Shown: positions 8,982-15,107 of the stretch, one piece after another
Layout: every line of letters starts with the position of its first letter
Numbering within the stretch: position 1 is the first letter of the stretch
The notes under the pieces: model-generated
What the model saw: the letters and a program-made list of their open reading frames with translations, nothing else
Told to the model about the DNA's origin: nothing
Database searches by the model: none
Position numbers and translations under genes: made by a program
Assembly: GCA_019310195.1 (NCBI GenBank)
Contig: JAFDET010000040.1
Span: 1 to 15,107 of the forward strand
Length of the DNA stretch: 15,107 bases
Direction of reading: 5' to 3'
Source: Deltaproteobacteria bacterium
GTDB taxonomy: Bacteria > Myxococcota_A > UBA9160 > JAFDET01

Positions 8982-9248
8982 GCAAGGCGGCAGCGCGCTC
9001 GGCCGGGCGGTGGGTTGGCCCCCGTGCTCAGACAGTCCTCGCCGGAGGCCGCTCTGGGGCGGTTCCGGGGCGCGGAGGCCGGCTGCGGAACTGCGCGCGG
9101 GGCCCCCACCCACCGCCCGACCTCGGGCTTGCGATCCCCGCGGGGGCGATGTGGGTATTACCCTGCCTCCGCCTCAGCTTCTGCTTGGGGCCTGCCGATG
9201 TAGCCGAGGCAGCCCCATCTGCGTCGGGTGGGGTGCGGGGGATGGTGT
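8982..9248 (+). other. Structured non-coding gap between argF and the J-domain gene
   Basis: No gene is visible in these 267 nt. The first half forms a possible closed structure: CGGGCGGTGGGT (9004-9015) pairs perfectly with ACCCACCGCCCG (9108-9119) and encloses two further stems, CCTC/GAGG (9037-9040/9045-9048) and GCGGTTCCG/CGGAACTGC (9059-9067/9086-9094, one G-U). The palindrome CCCCGCGGGG (9136-9145) follows. The second half has a hairpin, GGGGC-c-TGCC (9187-9196) with GGCAGCCCC (9208-9216), shortly before the J-domain gene. No U-tract follows the large stem, so it is not a classical terminator. It may be the end of the arginine transcript, a structured leader for the chaperone cassette, or a small RNA. 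Confidence 0.5.
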
Positions 9249-10490
9249 ATGTCTTCGGGTTCTGGGGCAGCGGGTCGGAACGCAGAGCGGGTGCCGCGGC
9301 TGGCTCCCGACTGCGATCCCACCCGCCTCGCGCTCTCGCCCGAGGAGGGCTTCCTGCTTTCGCGGATCGACGGGCACACTTCCCAGGCGTTGCTGAGCCA
9401 GCTCACGGGTCTCTCGGGCGAGCAGGTGGACGACTGCCTGCGGCACTGGACCCGCGAGGGTGTCGTGCTCGTCAGCGTCTCCGAGCCGCCGGCCAAGGAG
9501 CCTCGCAACGGCGCCGCCGCTCCCCCGCCGCCGCCCCGCGAGGCGCCGGCGGCCGAAGCGCCGGCGATCGACCCGGACCTGGACATCTCAGCGGAGCAGC
9601 AGAAGGAGATCCTGGCCTTCCAGTCGCGTCTGGAGCGGCCCTACCACGAGATCCTGGGCGTGCCCGCGGACGCCGACACCCGCGCGATCAAGCGCGCCTA
9701 CTTCGCGCTGTCCAAGGAGTTCCACCCGGATCGCTACTTCCGGCGCGAGATCGGACCGTTCCAGCCCATGATCGAGCGGGTCTTCCGCAAGATCGTCGAG
9801 GCCTACGAACTGCTCTCCGACCCCACCGTGCGCGCGGAGATCGAGCGCTCCCTGGGCGCCGATGCCGCCGATACCACGGAAGAGGCGACTCCGGCCGCCG
9901 CCGGCGAGGCCCCCCGCGCCCGCAAGCCCCGGCGCCGGCCCCTCTCGCCCTTCAGCCCCCTCGGCCGGCTCATGGTCCAGCGCAAGGCCAAGGCCAAGGG
10001 CTTCTTCGAGTCCGCCATGGCCGCGGTGGCCGAGGAGCGCTGGCTCGAGGCCACGGGCAGCCTGCGTCTGGCGATCGCGTTCGATCCGAGCAACGCCACC
10101 TACCACGAGCGCTTCGCTGAGGTGCAGCCCCGCGCCCACGGAATCCGTTTCGAGGCGCTGATGAAGGAAGCCGACAGCGCCTTCAGCTTCCGCGATCGCG
10201 CCGACGCGCTGCGCATCTACGAAGAGGCCCTTCACTTCCGGCCCTACGACCCGCAGGCCAATCACGTCGCGGCCAAGCTGGCGTGGCTCGTGGCCGAGGA
10301 CCTGCGCAAGGCGAAGGAGTACGCGCTGCGGGCATGCGAGGCCGACCCCGAGAAGGCCGAGTACCACCGCACGCTGGGTCAGATCTACCAGGCTGCCGGC
10401 CTCAAGGCCAACGCCCGGCGTGAGCTCAAGCTCGCCGTCCGCCTCGATCCCAAGGATCTCGAGGCGAAGACGGCGCTCAAGTCGCTGTGA
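9249..10490 (+). CDS. J-domain protein with N-terminal GFLLS/DG module and C-terminal TPRs
   Basis: The 413-residue product is probably an Hsp40-type co-chaperone that recruits and activates the Hsp70 encoded next to it. Residues 31-76 form a small helical module (GFLLSRIDGHTS...GVVLVS) that recurs in the TPR protein downstream of the Hsp70. A proline/alanine-rich linker (about 78-108) leads to a J-domain (about 128-200): YHEILGVPADADTRAIKRAY, the essential HPD tripeptide at 159-161 and YELLSDP. After a basic linker (RARKPRRRP, 223-231), TPR-like repeats occupy about 250-410. There is no G/F region or zinc finger, so it is a class C J-protein. I chose ATG 9249, 6 nt after GGGGGA, over an in-frame GTG at 9228, which would add a non-conserved tail with no better ribosome-binding site. 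It is the first gene of the cassette; its client is unknown. Confidence 0.88.
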   Translation: MSSGSGAAGRNAERVPRLAPDCDPTRLALSPEEGFLLSRIDGHTSQALLSQLTGLSGEQVDDCLRHWTREGVVLVSVSEPPAKEPRNGAAAPPPPPREAPAAEAPAIDPDLDISAEQQKEILAFQSRLERPYHEILGVPADADTRAIKRAYFALSKEFHPDRYFRREIGPFQPMIERVFRKIVEAYELLSDPTVRAEIERSLGADAADTTEEATPAAAGEAPRARKPRRRPLSPFSPLGRLMVQRKAKAKGFFESAMAAVAEERWLEATGSLRLAIAFDPSNATYHERFAEVQPRAHGIRFEALMKEADSAFSFRDRADALRIYEEALHFRPYDPQANHVAAKLAWLVAEDLRKAKEYALRACEADPEKAEYHRTLGQIYQAAGLKANARRELKLAVRLDPKDLEAKTALKSL

Positions 10491-10495
10491 GGACG

Positions 10496-10509
10496 CCACC
10501 TTCGGGTGG
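10496..10509 (+). other. UUCG-tetraloop hairpin before the Hsp70 gene
   Basis: CCACC-TTCG-GGTGG forms a 5-bp stem closed by C(UUCG)G, the most stable tetraloop class. It lies 5 nt after the J-protein stop codon and immediately before the purine-rich ribosome-binding region of the Hsp70 gene. No U-tract follows, so it should not terminate transcription. It could block exonuclease or separate translation of the two genes; this is inference. Confidence 0.55.
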
Positions 10510-10524
10510 AGGGGGAGGAACAGG

Positions 10525-12096
<1,572 letters not shown>

Positions 12097-12105
12097 GCGG
12101 AGGCG

Positions 12106-12681
12106 ATGGAGGAATCCCGCTCACAGCAGGTCGCGCGGCTCCTGCAGGAGGGTCTCGACCACTACGGCGAGGGCAACGTTCCCGAGGCGGAGCGGTGCTG
12201 GAGCGAGGTGCTCTTCCTCGACCCGGAGAACGGCGAGGCGCGCGACTATCTCGACACCATCGAGCCGGAGGGCGAAGGCTCCCCCGGCCGGCGCGTCGAG
12301 CGCGGCCCGGACCTGGCGGAGGATGCCCTGCGGCTGATGCGGGCGGGCCACCTGGATGCCGCCCTGGAGCTCTTCGAGACCCTGCTGCGGCGAGACGCCG
12401 ATGCCCTGGAGGTGGAGAGCTATCTCGAAATGGTGCGAAGCAAGCTCCTGGATCGCTACCGGGAGCGCGTGGGCGGGCTCGAGGCCGTGCCGCACGTGCG
12501 GGTCAGCGGGGAGGCCCTGATGCGTTTCAACCTCCCGGCTACGACCGGGTTCTTGCTCTCCCTGGTGGACGGAAGGACGAGTGTGAACGATCTGATCTCG
12601 CTCTCGGGGCTCGATCCGTTCGATACGCTGCGCGCGCTCACGGGCCTGCTCGAGGCGGGTGTGGTGGAGTGTCCCGGATGA
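12106..12681 (+). CDS. Small TPR protein with C-terminal GFLLS/DG module
   Basis: The 191-residue product has a TPR-type repeat at about 10-50 (LLQEGLDHYGEGNVPEAERCWSEV... in outline, with the typical small-residue and FLDP pattern). A second helical repeat covers about 70-118 (LRLMRAGHLDAALELFETLL). A C-terminal module at 147-187 (GFLLSLVDGRTSV...GVV) matches the J-protein module at 17 of 41 positions without gaps. No signal peptide or membrane segment is seen, so it should be cytoplasmic. GGAGG precedes ATG 12106; the gene starts 9 nt after the Hsp70 stop and overlaps the PAS gene by 4 nt (ATGA). It may be a scaffold or client adaptor for the lid-less Hsp70, perhaps making up for the missing lid, but that is inference. 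I recognise the architecture as one seen in myxobacteria-like genomes but have no named function for it. Confidence 0.8.
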   Translation: MEESRSQQVARLLQEGLDHYGEGNVPEAERCWSEVLFLDPENGEARDYLDTIEPEGEGSPGRRVERGPDLAEDALRLMRAGHLDAALELFETLLRRDADALEVESYLEMVRSKLLDRYRERVGGLEAVPHVRVSGEALMRFNLPATTGFLLSLVDGRTSVNDLISLSGLDPFDTLRALTGLLEAGVVECPG

Positions 12682-13625
12682 GCGCCGAGAGCCGCTCGCT
12701 GCTGCCCTATCTGCCCGCGCCGGTCGCCGTCGCCGATCCCGAAGGGCGGGCGGTCTACGTGAACCCCGCCTTCGCCGAGTGCTTCGACGCGCCCGAAGGC
12801 GAGGTGCGCGGCCGTCCGCTGGCGGAGCTGTTTGCGGGGGGCGCACGCGAAGCGGTGCTGGCCGCCACGGCCCGTGTCTGCAGCGACGACCGGATCGTGC
12901 GCTTCCGGATGCGCGAAGGGGATCGCGCCTACGCCGTTTCCGCCGCCCCCATCGACGCCGAGGGCGGGAACGTGGGCCTGGTCTTCCTGTTCTTCGAGGA
13001 GCCCGCCGGCGAGCGAGTGCTGGCCTTCCACCGCGAGATCCAGGAGCCCCTGGCCGATCTGGCCCACTGCCTGGACGCGCTGCTGGAGCAGACCGGTGGG
13101 CGCCGCGCGGAGCGCTTCCGTACCCAGGTGGAGAGCGCCATCCGCGCTTCCGATCGCATCCGCAAGTGGAGCGACGAGCTGGTCACCCTGGCCGGCGCCG
13201 AGCCCGCGTCGCAGGAGCCGCGCTCCTGCGACGCCCTGGCCCTGGCCCACGAGGTGGCCGAGGCCGCGTCTCGGACCGCGCGCATGGCGGGTCACGAGCT
13301 CGATGTCCGCGTGCCCGCGACCCTGCCGGAGGTGAAGGGCGACCCGGAGCGGCTGGCGGCGGCGCTGGCCCGCTTCACCCGCGAGCGCTTGGAAGCGGCT
13401 CCCGAGGGCAGCCACTTCACCTGGACGGCCAAGCTGCTGGCTTCGGGCGTGCTGCTTTCGTTCACCGAAGTGGCGCCGGACGGGTCGCCCAGCTTCGCGC
13501 CCGACGACGATGCGCCGCCCGCCGCCCTGACTGCGGCCGTGGAGCCGCTGGGCGGTTCGGTGGCCCGGGTGGCCGACCCGGTGGCCGGCGTGACCACCGC
13601 AGTACGTCTCCCCCTCGCCTCCTGA
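12678..13625 (+). CDS. PAS-domain protein with degenerate histidine-kinase region
   Basis: The 315-residue product has an N-terminal PAS domain (about 5-110; PVAVADPEGRAVYVNPAF at 15-32, then RGRPLAELF). A helical region (112-172) resembling a HisKA dimerisation domain follows, then a C-terminal part (about 183-315) resembling HATPase_c. The kinase signatures are lost. The HisKA motif SHELRTPL corresponds to HREIQEPL (118-125), putting R119 where the phosphorylated histidine should be. The N-box equivalent (GDPERLAAALARFTRERLEAA) lacks its asparagines, and no D-x-G-x-G box is present; only the end, LGGSVARV...TTAVRLPL, still looks kinase-like. It is therefore probably a PAS sensor or scaffold and not an active kinase. 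ATG 12678 overlaps the upstream stop, so it is the last gene of the J/Hsp70/TPR cassette. H118, one residue off, leaves some doubt about loss of phosphorylation. Confidence 0.75.
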   Translation: MSAESRSLLPYLPAPVAVADPEGRAVYVNPAFAECFDAPEGEVRGRPLAELFAGGAREAVLAATARVCSDDRIVRFRMREGDRAYAVSAAPIDAEGGNVGLVFLFFEEPAGERVLAFHREIQEPLADLAHCLDALLEQTGGRRAERFRTQVESAIRASDRIRKWSDELVTLAGAEPASQEPRSCDALALAHEVAEAASRTARMAGHELDVRVPATLPEVKGDPERLAAALARFTRERLEAAPEGSHFTWTAKLLASGVLLSFTEVAPDGSPSFAPDDDAPPAALTAAVEPLGGSVARVADPVAGVTTAVRLPLAS

Positions 13626-13629
13626 AGGG

Positions 13630-13645
13630 CTACCCTCGGGCGCCT
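13630..13645 (+). promoter_or_regulatory. Candidate -10 promoter element for argG
   Basis: GCTACCCTCGGGCGCC lies in the 31-nt gap before argG. Its -10-like hexamer TACCCT (13632-13637) ends 19 nt before the ATG, nearly the same geometry as before trmFO. GGAGGG at 13648-13653 then serves as ribosome-binding site. No clear -35 box is visible. If real, argG has its own promoter despite lying close behind the PAS gene. Confidence 0.35.
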
Positions 13646-13656
13646 GGAGGGACGGG

Positions 13657-14883
<1,227 letters not shown>

Positions 14884-14914
14884 GTTACTTAGTTTCTAAG
14901 GACCGTCCCCTTTC

Positions 14915-15107
14915 TTAATCCGTCTGCGCCAGGAAGCGGAGCAGGTAGGGGACCGCCAGGCGCACGACGTCGACCTCGGGCGCCATGTCCTGGCCCAGGG
15001 CGATCAGGTACGAGAGCGTCTTGGCCCAGAGCAGCAGGTCGTTGGGGAGCTGGAGCCCGGGGGTCGAGGCCAGCAATTCCTTGGCTTCGTCCTTGAGGGC
15101 CAGCACC
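14915..15107 (-). CDS. AarF/UbiB (ABC1) kinase-like protein, C-terminal fragment (cut by window edge)
   Basis: Only the last 64 codons or so are in the window, ending at TAA (14915-14917 on the plus strand reads TTA). The tail reads LKDEAKELLASTPGLQLPNDL followed by LLLWAKTLSYLIALGQDMAPEVDV and PYLLRFLAQTD (residues at the C-terminal end). This resembles the helical C-terminal part of ABC1/UbiB atypical kinases, where a LP.dl.l..k.l..l.g....L.P..d pattern is common; these proteins support ubiquinone and lipid metabolism at the membrane. The catalytic domain is outside the window, so the call rests on the tail alone. The gene is convergent with argG, and the palindromic element ends just after its stop codon. 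A valine start near 15106 is unlikely to be genuine. Confidence 0.6.
   Translation of the reverse strand, partial: VLALKDEAKELLASTPGLQLPNDLLLWAKTLSYLIALGQDMAPEVDVVRLAVPYLLRFLAQTD

Noticed and set aside
9129..9161. Possible sigma-70 promoter TTGCGA / TATTAC before the J-domain gene
   Set aside because: The spacing between the boxes is about 21 nt, too long for a convincing match, and the region is dominated by hairpins.
9228..9248. Seven-codon upstream extension of the J-domain protein from GTG 9228
   Set aside because: ATG 9249 has a better-spaced GGGGGA sequence; the extra residues (MGCGGWC) look like non-coding sequence.
12097..12681. Frameshifted Hsp70 lid domain downstream of the dnaK stop
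   Set aside because: The sequence after the stop encodes a separate TPR protein with its own ribosome-binding site; no lid-like sequence was recognised in any frame.

Overview
This is a GC-rich (roughly 70% by eye), densely packed bacterial chromosomal window. Gene content and order fit a deltaproteobacterium in the broad sense (Myxococcota or a related metagenome-derived lineage). This rests on conserved gene order, the folate-dependent tRNA methylase TrmFO, HslUV, and TPR/J-domain/Hsp70 proteins of a style common in myxobacteria. The phylum is an inference.

Layout. Positions 1-402 are non-coding and contain a perfect 101-bp tandem duplication (294-495) that repeats the 5' end of dprA. A tight co-directional run follows: dprA, trmFO, xerC, hslV, hslU, a response regulator with two GAF domains, argB and argF (403-8981). 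Its genes overlap by 4 nt or are separated by at most 20 nt. The dprA-trmFO-xerC-hslV-hslU block matches the widespread dprA-topA-trmFO-xerC-hslVU order (as in Bacillus smf-topA-gid-codV-clpQY), but topA is missing. A 267-nt non-coding gap (8982-9248) with strong secondary structure separates argF from the next operon.

The second operon (9249-13625) is the most unusual part. It encodes a J-domain/TPR protein, an Hsp70 that stops just after the substrate-binding beta-domain and so lacks the helical lid, a small TPR protein, and a PAS protein whose histidine-kinase region has lost its catalytic residues. The J-protein and the small TPR protein share a 41-residue module (GFLLS..DG.TS...GVV) found on both sides of the Hsp70. 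I read this as a dedicated chaperone/signalling cassette sitting between argF and argG.

argG (13657-14883) resumes arginine biosynthesis (ArgB phosphorylates N-acetylglutamate, ArgF makes citrulline, ArgG makes argininosuccinate). The last 15 codons of argG run into a palindromic REP/MITE-like element (17-bp perfect inverted repeat, 14835-14896). Beyond the element, converging from the minus strand, is the 3' end of an AarF/UbiB (ABC1) kinase-like gene cut by the window edge. No tRNA, rRNA, CRISPR array or transposase gene was seen.
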